Source: Tachypleus tridentatus | Lineage: Eukaryota; Arthropoda; Merostomata; Xiphosura; Limulidae | Length of the DNA: 64,000 bases | Assembly (NCBI RefSeq): GCF_004210375.1 | Contig: NC_134835.1 | Location: forward strand, 73,872,447-73,936,446 | Direction of reading: 5' to 3' | Shown here: positions 32,236-45,900 of the stretch, piece by piece | Layout of the letters: each line of letters begins with the position of its first letter | Numbering within the stretch: position 1 is the stretch's first letter | Notes under the pieces: model-generated | Told to the model about the DNA's origin: nothing | What the model saw: the letters and a program-made list of their open reading frames with translations, nothing else | Database searches by the model: none | Translations under genes and position numbers: made by a program

Positions 32236-33573
32236 AAGAAAAGACAGATGATTGCAAGAAAGTATCTCAGAACATTTTCTAAAACACTCAAACACCAGCA
32301 TTTTCTTTAGCCTCATACCCATCCTTTCAGTTAGTAACAACAACCTACCAAAAACAATTAAACAATGGCATAATCACAACCAACAACATAGCTACAGCAA
32401 TGATTATCTGTCAAAAACCTAAATACCTTTTATTCTCTAGTCTCCATTACATTATGTAGAAATACACCTAAATTAATAGCCTATTATGAGTACGGTTTTA
32501 GTTATAATAGAATATTGTATTTAACAAAATTTTGGGCAATTTTTATTTTAATAGAAAAAAAATTGTTTCCTGTGTAATGGGTGTGGCTTTAATGTGTAGA
32601 ACTTTCTGTATATTTTATAAAACAATTTAAACCATATATAAATGCAAAAGAGAAATTAGACTAGATTAAAAAATATTTATGAATCAGTGACAGTACTTAG
32701 TCTAAAACATACTATATACCTGTAAACAAATAACTGTTTATAATCATTCTTAGTACGAAAACTCCCATCTTAAAAATTATAGAATTTCCATGTGCTTAAT
32801 GTGTTTAAAAGGTGCCAGAGTTAGGATAATTTGAGGAAAAAGTAAAATAAAATCCATATTGAACTACAAGATGACATACTGAAGCATTATTGAAACTTTA
32901 ATGGAAACTATGGAACAGCAGAAAGATCAAGAAAGACTACATAAATAAACAACAAATTCAATGAAAAGTTTAAAAAATAATAATTACTATCTGGTTATGA
33001 AAATCAAAATCTTTTATTTTCTACTTCAGTATAATTTACAACTTTTTTTTTAGTATCAATACTAGTGAACACAAAAAACAATATTATAAACAAATAGTTA
33101 ACAAAAATAAATAAATATGTCCAAATATGTTTCTCCATTATAAATTATATACTTGCCATGTGTTTAATAAAAAGCTTTGACTAGTGGAAAGGTATTACCT
33201 TAAAGAATTTGGCAATAAAATGTTTTGTTATGCCAAACAACCAAAAACTTGTCTCTTCAGACTCTTTGATGGAAGAACATTATTTAAAACCCACCTACGT
33301 AAGAATAGCATCTTTAGAGACAATACAGCAAGTACACATAATTAATAAGTGTTTGGTCAGACATTACACGAAAAAAGTTAAGATGATGCAAAACAAAATC
33401 TATTTTTATATGACATATTTGGAATCAGACATTCATCCATTCTTAAGTAAAACTCAGTAATAATTTTTTTAAAGTTTTAGTCTCTAAACAATCTTATTAT
33501 AATTATATATTAGTATCTAAGAATGTATGTAACATTTCATAAAACTGAAGAAGATTACATATAAACCCCAGAA
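32236..33573. other. intergenic AT-rich DNA, nothing recognised
   Basis: No coding or repeat signal supported. The 83-codon + frame at 33209-33460 has no family resemblance. Confidence 0.5.
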
Positions 33574-33579
33574 TTTATT
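33574..33579 (-). terminator. candidate polyadenylation signal of gene B
   Basis: AATAAA on the - strand, 311 bp beyond the TAG of gene B. Confidence 0.4.
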
Positions 33580-33889
33580 TCATTTTAAATATCAACATTT
33601 CATACTTATTGTTAGTAAAGTCAAATGTCAAGTAAGCTGTTTTACGTGTGTCCTTCTGTGTAGTTTGAGCTCTTAATACCTTTGAAATTACACTTTTTTT
33701 TTAAATCTTGCAGTAAGCAGCAGGGTTAAGTAAAGTTATTCTAAAGTTAATTGTTTGTGCTTTACTTCCATCAATATTAGTACAAACTTTCTGAAATACA
33801 AACAGAGTAATTTGTTTCTAGTTCTTCATGACAAAGTTTATGATTTTGTGAGTGATATTGTCACGAATTTAGATTTCAAAAATGTTCCT

Positions 33890-33994
33890 CTAGTAAATTA
33901 TATTTAGCTGGGCTAACAGTAAAAATCCAAAAAACAAAATTGACAGTCCTAGAATGAGAGAAGATCCATAAACAGGTGTTCTAAAAAGTTTTGC
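33890..33994 (-). CDS. gene B exon 11 (TM7, residues 442-475, stop)
   Basis: 34 codons and TAG after the acceptor tttattttacag. AKLFRTPVYG leads into a hydrophobic segment (ILGLSILFFGFLLLAQL) and a four-residue tail. Confidence 0.88.
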   Translation of the reverse strand, partial: AKLFRTPVYGSSLILGLSILFFGFLLLAQLNIIY

Positions 33995-36900
33995 CTGTAA
34001 AATAAATAAATAAAATATTCTAAACATATACATAAATAACACTATATGTTAAGATTTGAAGGTCAAAACATAAATAACAAAAAGAAAAGTTTAGTTTGAA
34101 TTTTATAAATTCTGTATTATTTACCTATTCTATAATAAACCTATCATTAACTATGTTATAAAGATAAATCAAAAAAGTAGCTTTCAAATCTCAATTTCCT
34201 CTCTTTCTGCACAAAAAATTCCCTTTTATATTTGTATTTTCCTCAATTACTTTCCAAATATTTACTTTAAACTCTCAAAATATTTGTCTGTTGTTTTCAT
34301 TTTGCCAAAATGCAAAACTTTCTGCACATACTTGTGCATTCATTATCAAAAAATGTACCCTACAAGCCTGAATAAGATTTATTACGTTTTAATCAATTTC
34401 TTAGCCTTCCTATTTCTTTACTTCAATGTTTACAACTCAGTGAGGTATCAATTCAATTACCCATTCAAAAATATTTTATATATTGAAGCTAAAAAGATAC
34501 TACAGTTAAAGCAAGTTCTAACAAGCATTATTTATATATTACATTTCTGGCCAATAATAAAATAAGCACCAATAACAATAAAGATATCATAATTTGGTAA
34601 TACATAAAGACACTAAACTTAATAAATCAGACAAAATAAATTAATTTAGTAAATCCAAACAGCTTTTTCAGTAGCAAAGAAGCAGAAAAAGCATACTTTG
34701 TGTAAATAACCTATTTCATATCAGTATAGTGCATTATCATGAAACTTTTCTGTATCTATTTCCCTATTTCAGAAAAAATGTTTCTACAGGTTAAAAACTA
34801 TGATCCTTGTTCAATACGTTTATTTTTAGTAAAAATATCTTTTTTTTCTTACAATTGTTTTTCTTTTTGTGGTTATTTCTAGCAACATACTTTTAATTAA
34901 TTTATATCACCCAATTGTAAATTATTAGTTTCCTTAAACGTTTATTATGTTTTTAATTTTTCAATCTTTCACTTTATTGCTGGGAATTTTGTAAATATTT
35001 AAAAATGATTTTGTTTTTCCTTCTATATTTGTTTAGTTTGAAACATTAAAAAAGAACTCTTATAACATTATGTAATAGCTTCTACCATAAAGCTTCTTAA
35101 ATAATATTTTCAAACTTAATATTCATACCCGCAATTTTAACGAAGTAGTAAACAGAAGAACTGAATCTAAATCACTCTGAATTGTGTCTTGGTATCCAAA
35201 TGGACGAATCCATATCTCATGTCCAAGTTTTTTAAGTGCCCAACAAGAACTCGTTAAACGGGCTGCCTGTAATACATGACAAAAATTAACTAAACTTGCC
35301 AAAATAATCTAAATTTTTTCTATTTATATAACATGAGGTTATACACAGCAAAGATATCTATAAATATTATGTTAATGCATAAAATTTATTCACTTTTCTT
35401 GGAGAAGAATAAAAGCTAGTCTTAATTTTCCTTTTTTTTTAATCCATTCTTTGACAGTTATCTTAGTATTTATTTGATATATTAGCATGAACAAAATATA
35501 CAGAGAGAAATTTGTTGAAGAGAATAAACAAACTATTTTTCAGGTTTTTAGCAAATATCCATTAGCTGCTCAAACAAAGATGATGCTTTTAAATAGAGTG
35601 ATATCAAATGTGACAAACAGTGCTATTATTCAAAGAAAGTAATAAAAATATAACCTAATTTAGTGAATTTACTAATAAATGTTGTCACCAGATTTCTATT
35701 TTAAATATTTAAGGGACATAGTAAAGCAGACTAATATATCTTGTAATATCTTCATTTGATTACTCAGAGAATAAAGTCTGTAAGACATGGTTATAGTCCG
35801 ATTATTTAATAGTAAATAGAACATATATTATCAGTTATTTTGTTATTAATCAACCATCAACACTTAAGATAAACCAACTTACCTGTATAATTGGAAAGGT
35901 CACTAGAATGATCCACAAAAACACAGAAACAAAAACCGATGCAAAAATGAAAACATCATTAGTGGAACTGCTGGTACCCCTCAGAAACCCATAAATTGCT
36001 GAAAAAAGTATCGTATTTCATATTTACTTTTATCTTATCAATAATCAATAGTGCATCTTCTTAACACTATTTTAAGTAATATTTTTTCCACAAACTACAT
36101 TTAACAATCACAAAGATTTACTCATACATGTTACAATACATATTACTAATAGCAGTTAACAATATTTCACACACATTTCAGTATTTAAACAAAAAAATTA
36201 AGCCAGGTGAAAACATTGTGTGTCAAGTTTTCTGATGATGGTGGGTAATTTTACTTCTGTCAATTTAGTTTTCACACACATACACAGGTGTGATATTGAT
36301 GTCAGCTGCAGTAGTTTCACAACTGCTGTTTTCTCACATTACTTCTAATACATATATAATGAAATGTGATAAAGTTGCCTGTAATGGTTTGAAAGTTATA
36401 ATTTTCCTTCACTGAAAATATATTTTTAACACTACTTACCTCTCTCACAAACATAGCTATTCTTGTTCAGTGCTGCCCTCTATTTGCAAAGTATTTTTCA
36501 CATTCCACAAGCCTTTCACTCCCATATACTCTTCACTTCACATGGTTTAACTGAAACTCATGTGCCAATTATTATGTGGCAAACCTACACCCATAATAGA
36601 CACGTCCCATACAAACACACACAACTCATGAATTCCTCTATTCTACCTATCACTTTGAGCTTATGCAGAAACTGAAACAAGAGTAGACAGTGGGGTGGAA
36701 AATGTTAGCATGAGTACCTACCTGTCAGAAATATATTTTCAGCACAGAGAAACTATATCTTCTGCCAAAATACATGACTTCCACCGATATATATATATAT
36801 ATATCTAGAATCCCACACTGAATGGGTGGAGGGACTAGTGCAAGCGAAAAAGTAGAAGCATCCTTTAAAGGTGTCCAAAGGACACCCTCATGAGTGAGCC

Positions 36901-39900
36901 CTGTAATAAGAAGATTATATATGGGAGAGAGCACTATTTCTGCACCAGGTATGCTCTTCACCCAGATGTAGAAAAGGTGCAACAAATCTAGGCAGAAAAT
37001 TTTGAGGACTACATCCAGTAGAAAATAAAATGGTAAAACAGTTATCCTAACCAAATTTATAATTTTAATCTTCCTGATGAACAAAATGTGGGTAAGAACA
37101 AAATGTCCCCCAACGTAAGATTGGTTGTGATGCAACAGACCACACACAGCAAGTCAACTACAACCAAAACTCCTCTAATGGAACCAACATCCATGCTGGG
37201 TCAGGAAAGAAGACTGAGAATTATATCATCTTTACCTCAAGTTCAGCTGACTAGAGGGGAAAATCCCACCATAAACCAGGGAACAGAGCACATGTGAGCA
37301 CAGCATAATATAAATAAATTCCACTCAAATCAAACACACCAGACCACCTCCAACATAATAACACCTATTGTATAAAAAGACATCAAAGACTAGTATAAAA
37401 AGAAAAAGTGGAGCAACCAATAAGTTCCCCATCAAGGCACCTCTCGAACCCATATGTGTAAACTTACAATGATTGGTTCAGCTCTAAATTTCAAACTCAA
37501 CTGCTGGGAACTATCTTCCATGCACAAGTACAGTGAGAGACCACAATCAAATGGGTAAACTGTACATGTGCCAATACACCACATATGTGGTTAGTTGGTT
37601 GGCATTTATTGGTACAAAACAAATAGGATGTCTGCACTAGACAACTGGTAAAAAAAACAACATAAAAGTAAAATTGTTATAAAATGTAAAATAAATTGAG
37701 GTAAAACTAAAAAAAGGTTAAAAAAGCAGATAAAAACTTCAAAAGAATTTAAAAGGCCAACGGCTACTAAAAAATGTAAAAACACAAGAAAGGTGAATAG
37801 TGTCACCATTACCAATAACACTGTTTAGCATCAGGGACAAACCCATGGAAAAATGTCTAAAATGTTGCCATTGTTCAAAGTCATAATGACAGCACAACAG
37901 TAAAATGTGGGCTATTGTGACTTGAGCGTCACAAAGGCCACATAGTGATGCATCAGTCTTAGATAAAAGAAGAGTTTAAAAACTGTGGCCAATGCGTAGC
38001 GAAACCTTAACAGAAGGCTTTCTCCAGAAAAGCTTGTTATCACTTTGTTCACTTTAAGTTGATTGCCAACTGGTATAGAGTTGAGCCTTGAATACAGGCC
38101 ACAGTCTACGTAAGGAATAGACATGGAACTAGAGCAGACAGACTTAGCTGTGATGTCAGCAAGCTCTTTCCTACAAATTCTGGCATGGCCTGGCTTCCAA
38201 AAAACTGGAAGGAATGGAATATAAAGAAAAATGGGAGAGTAAGTTTTAAGTATCGATAAGTTTGTTTGTTTTTTTAATTTTGTGCAAAGCTACTCTTGAG
38301 CAACTCTTTTACCAAAGCATAGTGGGATTGACCATCACATTATAATGCCCCCACAAATGAAAGGGCGAGCATGTTTGATGTGACAGGGATTCAAACCTGT
38401 GACCCTCTGATCATGAGTTGAGTGCCTTATCTACCTAGCAAAACACTGATAAAAACAGGATGAGAACTAACAAAGTAATTCCAGGAGCATTAGAAAGCTA
38501 AAAAGAGTCAGTAAAATAGTACAGTTGGTGTACTGCATAGCACCTACATGATCAATGGTAAAAAAATGGCATAAAACTTGGCAGTGAAAACAGAAAATGT
38601 AGAGTGGATCCTGGGAGCAATCACTGAACCAAGAAACCATGTCAGAGCCCACAAAGTCACCTGATTTCAAACCATCCATATAAATGGGAATAGATAAATG
38701 GTTTGAAAGATGTTCAGCAACTAGAAAACTACTTCCAATCAAGAGTATCCACTTTCCACAGATGGCCCAAAGAAAGTTCACAAGTGCAGTTGATAAGCCA
38801 TGGTGGGATGGCCTGACCAGTAGGGACAGCAACATTATCCAAGGACAGGACAGATCAAATTCAGCCAGATGTACCTGAAAGACCAAAAGAAAAAATGACA
38901 GGCCAAATATTCCAAAAGCACATAGTCCAATGAGGAAGAAAGACACAATCCTGGGCAGGATGCTGTGGTAAGGATCACAGTTTTGAAGCATACTGAAAAG
39001 AAAGTTGCAAGCAGCAGAAATGAAGTGGAGGTTCATGGTACTCAGCGTACAAACTCTGAACTGAAAAAGTATGGAAAGCTGGTGAACAGGGTTCAAATTT
39101 TTGTTCTAGTAGAACCATAGATTAGAGACCCATACTTCAGTTTGGATTGATTGAGGACACAATAAATCTTGAGCATAGAACATCAACCTGCCCCTCAAGA
39201 GATAAAAGAGAGGACTTGGAGGATGTTCAGTGCCCTTGTGGACTTGACACACAGCTGCTTGATGTGAGGAATGAAGGTCAGCTTATGGTCAGAGATAAAC
39301 CCAAAGAGATTTGCCTCAGGGACCCTGGGAAGACAAACATTACCAAAACAGAGATCAGAATTGGGGTGAATACCCCACTGGCAGAAAAAATGCATGCAAA
39401 CAGTTTTGGAGAAATAAAAGGTAAAACTGTTTGCAGCATTTCTCTTCAACAAGTTACTGAGGGGCAGTCTGAAACTGCAACTCAATAAATCTCATGACAA
39501 CCAATACAGATGTGATGAGTCATTGACACAGAGCCTGTTTGCAACAGTAGGAGGAAGTAAGTTATGGAGTAATAGCATTAATCTTTACCACAAAAAAATG
39601 ATACTCAAAACAAAGCCCTGAGGGACTTCAAATTCTCGTGGAAAAGAACAGGGAATTGTCAAATCCACACAGACTTGGAATCTCTAATACATTAAAAAGT
39701 CCTGGATAAAATTGGGTAAATGGTGATGCAACCCATATGAGGTCAGGTCTCAAAATGCCATACCTCCAAATAATGTTGCAAGCCTTCTCAAGATCAAACT
39801 ATATGGAATCAAAATGTTGTCACTTGAAAGAGGCTTCCCTGATGGAAGTTTCAAGTTGAATCAGTTGGTCCATGGTAGAGTGATGTCATTGGAACTCATA

Positions 39901-42900
39901 CAAAGTAGGGGAGAGGAGGTTGTTTGATTTGAGCAACCAAATAAGACAAGCATTAAACATCCTTTCCAAGACCCTACAGAGACAGTTAGTAAAAAAAATT
40001 GGATGATAGTTAAAAGGAGTATCAGGATTCTTTTGAGGCTCAGATAAAGTAAAATAGCCTGACACAAAGCATTAGAATAAATGTTCTCCTGTCAAATCTG
40101 GTTAAAAATAGTCAGAAGAATAAAGGAGAGATGGCACAGCATCTCATAGTAAGCATCATCAGGTCTGACTGATGTACTACCAGACCTATGAAGAGGAGGT
40201 TTGAATCAGCAACAACAAAAGGGTAACAAAAACAGTAAGATGGGTAAGAACCACTACAATTAACACAGCAAGGTTCTAGTTTGCACTCGTAGGCATCATG
40301 ATCTTTGACACCTTAACAAGCACAAGAATTGCAACATGATGCCTTTAAATGACTGAACCACTGACACTGGAAACAAGGAGAATTGTGAATATATGGTCAT
40401 ACCTTAGAGTTCATGTAACCTACCTTGATAGTAACAGGTGGATAAAGCAATGTAAATGTCAGAATAAGAATATCTGTAGTCAGCAAAATTCTGTCCTCAT
40501 GCATGGAGATATAGCACATTGCAGAAACACCCTGGCTAGAGAAACCAGCAAGGACCTCTTGCTCGAGAATGTCCTTTAAATCCCTCTCAACAATAGCTCT
40601 TCTTGAGGAATTCAAAGTAGCAAGGAGAATAGCCTCGATGGGTATATGACCAATGGCCTTTGAATTCAGTAGGAGTTTGGCGTGTTGTGATGTAGATGAA
40701 TCCACCAAAATGACACAACTGCACACCTTCCTGACTGACTTAGGCAAGCCAGCAAGCCCCTCTTGTCCCTTTCAAATGAAAAAGAGGGATATCTACCCTA
40801 AGGATTTCTTAGATAACAAATGAAGGATAAGAAATTGATGTATGGAATCAGAATGTGATAGAGACAGTGCAACAGAGTAGTCCATGCATGGTCGTTTTCC
40901 AGTTATTTTTTCACAATTGCTTTTTTCAATGAATGGAGAATCCATAAGGAATAAAGATGCAGTGCCCATTGACCACCACCCACAGTGTAGTCCTACAATG
41001 CACCCACTACAATTCCAAACAAGGACACTGCAGCATTACCAGGGTTTTGTTAGCACTATACCCAAATACCAGCATCATACACAATGTCCACAACACCCAC
41101 TGAGAATGTTCAATGCTTATAGTCTGTTGACCCTAACACAAGACCCTGGGTATTCATTCCGAGTCCACTTGTTTACAGAAATATAAGCCAAAGTAGTGTG
41201 TTGTAATGCTCCAGACACACCTCAACCACCAGGATCCACTATTCCCCTTCATGATTCAACATAAAATGGCAAACACCTGGGTGGATGTCCAGATTCCCAA
41301 GGAGATAAGCTGAAAGTACACAACCTTATCTGGGAGGTCTCCTCACCATGTACAGAAATCTACTTTGAGAGGCCACATATGAGTACATTATGTTGAGTAG
41401 TTTAGCTCTAAATCCTGAACTCAAATGCTGGGAATGGACATCATTGTAGGGGTGATATAAGGGATCCCATTTGCACTACATGTACGAGAACATGATGTTG
41501 TTGGTTCAGCTCTAAATCCAACTCTCAACTGCCAAGAACTCAGAACCATACAAGGGTAGGAAAAGGGATTGCAAACTTTACAACATGAGCATTGGCAGTA
41601 GTGTGATTCATTCTGCTCTAAATCCAGAACTCAACAGCCAGGAACCAACATCGACGCGCAGAGAGAGTATGATGTGTCCCACCCATTGTGGTGGTTCACT
41701 TTAAAATTACATCATCCCTTAAGATAACCCCACACAGAGATGGAGCATCTTTTTGAAGGATATCTGTCAACTACAATAGCATAACACCATCTCCTCACTC
41801 TCAACTTGAAACTTTATAGTGATAATGACTCTCTTACTTCACCAGAAAAAGAATTGGGGAGGGATGGGGGGGTGGGGGTCAGGAGATGAGGTAGAATCTC
41901 GAGAAACATTCACACCAGACAGAGAGGAAGCAATCCCCTTCTGCTGCTTTGCCCTTGAAGTCCATGGGCTAGTAAAGTCCAAGACACTGACAAGAAGCAA
42001 ATATATCACAATGAATAACTTAAATGTGATCTTGTGAAACACCCCACCTCTATCACATGTGATAATAAAGAACAGTGTGTATTTAGTGGCTATAGAAAGT
42101 GAAGTCAACATGGTCTCAGAGTGCAGGTTTGTGTACAATTCTAAGATACTCAAGTACAACAGGTGAAGCAACACTCACTACAGAGAAGGGTCCAAACTGA
42201 AAGATAGGTCAGATCCCTGAAAAATAATGAAAGAAAAACCTTCCCAATTATAGTTGCACCAAAGTCTGAAGAATGGCTACAAGTTGACGATGATAACTCA
42301 ACAAGGAAGAAACAGTAGCAAGTAACAAATAGTGAGAGATAAGAATACGCAAAATGGTCCAAATGCCCAGTTGAAAAATTTCCTCCAAAGGATGATGCAG
42401 ATGAGATGTCAGACAAAAAGAAGTGTCTAATCTGATTGGTATACACCTGGAATAACTGACAAGAAAAAGAAGATAAGGAAGAATAAGTCAAAATAAACTA
42501 AAAGTGAGACCCAACTGGTATGGGTGGAAGGAAAGAGATCATAAACAGAGAAGAGTTGCCAAAAGATGAAAAGGCAGGAAAGGTCATGACAGAAGGAAGT
42601 CATGCAGGTGATATAACACCAAAGAGCACATCAAAGTCTACCTGGATTTGATCTGGAAGAGAGGTGGGAAAAAATGGAACAAGGAAAAATCAACAAAAGA
42701 AAAAATTACTCTTCCAAGCCACTGGAAGTTTTGGGGAAAAGAGTAATCAGGGCAAAGAAAAGATAAGAGAAATGGTACAGAGTATGCAAAATACTGATGG
42801 TAAACAAATCTGGCAACAATGTCCACATGCCAAAAGAAGGAGGAAATATATTGTAAGAGATAACTGAAATACAAAACAAGAAGACACAAGTTCAAACTGT

Positions 42901-45900
42901 GGTACAGTGACACAGTTGGAGCACCACATTAATATCCCAATCTGGAAGGGTTACATGCTGCAGAGGTCAACTAATTCAGAAGGTACATGACAAGAGGGAT
43001 AAAAACAAAAAAAGGGTGGGATAAGGCTTTCTTATAACCTGTGATACAAGAGATTTAAAACTCTCTGATAAAATAATCAAGTGAACAAATCTGTAACAAG
43101 AGGAACATTGGGATGAAAAAGGCAAGAACCCATGATCCAAAGACCAATGTTTCACTTGTACTGATAAATCCCCATGGTAGAAGGATTGAATGGAACATGC
43201 CAACAAAGAAGCTATTTGCTAGGATAAACCAGCCAGATCTCCTCACCAAAGACAGGATAAAAACAAGGTGCAATTAAAAAGGGTAAGAATGATGGGATAA
43301 ACTACCTAGAATGGAGGTTGCTGTAGAAGGGAAAGTTATTTGAAAATACAATGGTGGATCAGACTGAATGTGGAGCAGCCATAGAGACCACAGCTATGCT
43401 GACCAGTAAGGAACAATCAGAAGGACTTAGTATGGAGTGGATGATAGAAATTACTCTGGGAAAGAGTAAGATAGTAGGATATACATGAAATAATTTGTCT
43501 GTCCAATTCTGACTGAATGCATCTACAGTCAAGGCAAATGGATGTTGTAGTGGTGACCAAAGAGGTAACTTTGTATTTAGAATAGCGGAAAATGCATTCA
43601 TCTGTAGAGTACCCCCCTGAGTGCATAACCACTTGAAAACTTGAGCATTTAGAAACCACTCTCTCTGATAAATTTTGTCTAGGTATGAAAGATGATCTGT
43701 GACAAAGTTGAAAGCACCCAGAACATGACACATAATTAGGTGAATACTGTGTGAGGGGGGCCAAAAAGATGAGACCCAATGTTGAAGAACAAAGCAAACA
43801 AGCACAGGTGTCTCTCTGGTGGGTGATATACACCACCAGCATAGAATTATCTGCATAGACCTTAACCAGATGATTACAAGCAAGATCAGAAAATTATCCA
43901 AAGCCAAATGGATAGCAAGAAACTCCAGGATATTGATATTTGATATAGTTAGGCTGTTCCAGTTGTAGACCACTGACCTGAAGCTACTTGCTGCTCAACC
44001 ACACACCCACAGCCATGAAATGAAGCACCCAAGAAAATATGTAAATGTGGACATTGAAGAGGAAGTGTAACACCTAAGAAAGTGAGCCTTCTCCAACCAC
44101 CAATCCAGATCACCTACAAAGGAAGGAGAAAGGGTAATAAGAATATTCAAAGAATACCACTCTACATTCCACTGGTCATGAAAAGTCCACTAAAGAGATC
44201 TCATATAAGCATGACCCATGATGATAAGTGCCACTATAGAGAACCACACCTGCAAAAGAGATAGGATCTGAAAGAGATGTCAAATAAAATACATAAATTG
44301 ACAAGATATTGGGAAGGAATAAAGAATGATTTCTCCAATTTGACCAATCAAGCAACCCAAGCTACCTTCAAAAGAAGCAGACAAGTGTGTGGGGTAGACT
44401 TCAGTTGAGAAAGAGTCAAGAGAAGCATAAGTCTGGCAAAAGCCTTGACCACCCAACAAAAAACAATGTTGTAGCAAACCCAAAGGTAGAGCACAAGATT
44501 TATAAACCACAACATGATGGACAAGCCAAAGGTAGCATTGATTGCTGTAACATAGGAATATGGTGATAAGCAACTGAAATGTCAAACTCGTTTGCCCATA
44601 AACCTAGAGAAAAAGCCCAAAAGAGTGAGAAATGACTCCATGGTAAAACAAGGTAGTACCGAGAAGTGCTCAAAATATGATAGATCAAACACAAGCTGTC
44701 AGTCTCCAGTTTTCTTGGGAACAACACATAGCCTGAAATAAAATCCAAGAGAAGAGTGAACTAAAGATTTGATGGCATTCTAAGAGAAGACCCTGTTATG
44801 CTTCAGACAGATACTGGCATGTAGTAGAATCCCAAGGCAAAGGAAAAGAAAAGGAGGTCAATGGATGAGGAGAGAGGAAATTGATGACGGATCATTTGGA
44901 TAAAACCTAAAGGACACATAGATTCCTGGCAAAGCCTCATTATAGATGAACAAACTGGGATACATAAACTCTCCCCAGACAGGAACCCACAGATTAGTTA
45001 CTGATACTGTTAGCAGCATGACTCTCAGAGTCAAATGAAATGATAAAAAGATTATTGCTTAGTTGAAGGAATAAGTAAGAATGTGTGTTTTTTGTGTTTT
45101 TCTTATAGCAAAGCCACAAAGGGCTATCTGCTGAGCCCACCGAGGGGAATCGAACCCCTGATTTTAGCGTTGTAAATCCGGAGACATACCATTGTACTAG
45201 CGGGGGGCGAATAGGTAAGAGATGGGAGGATTTAGGATGGAGAACAGAAATATGGAATGGTCAAGACTCCATGCAGAATAAATGATCTATCAGTGAGGAA
45301 AAAGTCAAATACTGTCTCAAAGTTGATAGAAGATTTCTAAACATTGACCAATGAAGAAAGGAGGTCAGGTATAAATCCCTAAGATAAGGAGATGGCAAAA
45401 GAACATGGGGTAAAACTATATATCTCCCTAAAAATTCCCAACAACAGAGGAACCACATGTAAACAAAGAGTTGAAGTCAACAAATGTACCAATGAAAATG
45501 TAATTAAGTCAAACATATCCTCTAAAAAACACTCAAGAACTCAGAGGAATGCCTCAGAGAGGCAGTACATGATATAGATGTGATGATAAGACAAAAGTGA
45601 TAAAACTGGGCTTGGGACTAAAAAAATAGGATAATCATGATCTGCTCTCTGAACAGATAAAATGGATTCCAGTTGCTGCAAATCAAGGAATGGAAAATAA
45701 GCTTGATAGTAGGCTAAAGTAAATTGATCCAAAGCTCACAGTAGGCAAGGTGTACAAGTGCCTTCACATAACTAATACAAAATCCTAAGCATGAATTTCA
45801 ATATTAGGAGATGGTGGAAACACAAAATACTGAGAGATAGAAGTATCATATAACAAGGAAGGTAAAGGATTATAGGGAATCATGAAAAGGGATAAAACAG

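Larger units (their letters stand above)
37588..41372 (-). mobile_element. non-LTR retrotransposon nested in the DIRS element
   Basis: On the - strand the order is 5' leader (41372-40760), gag with CCHC knuckles (40750-40250), reverse transcriptase (40070-39190), RNase H (38830-38467) and a 3' end reading AATAAATGCCAACCAACTAA near 37610-37591. The RNase H after the RT places it among I/Jockey-group LINEs. A 9-bp direct repeat CCACATATG at 37579-37587 and 41373-41381 may be its target duplication. No apurinic-type endonuclease can be found between gag and RT, so the copy is internally deleted as well as frame-broken. A SINE inserted at 38259-38448. Confidence 0.72.

Noticed and set aside
36787-36804. 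TA-rich run as a regulatory or origin-like site
   Set aside because: A simple dinucleotide repeat inside decayed retrotransposon DNA; nothing supports a function.
38684-39488. Plus-strand frames at 38684-38878 and 39147-39488
   Set aside because: They are shadows of the non-LTR RNase H and RT, which read on the minus strand.
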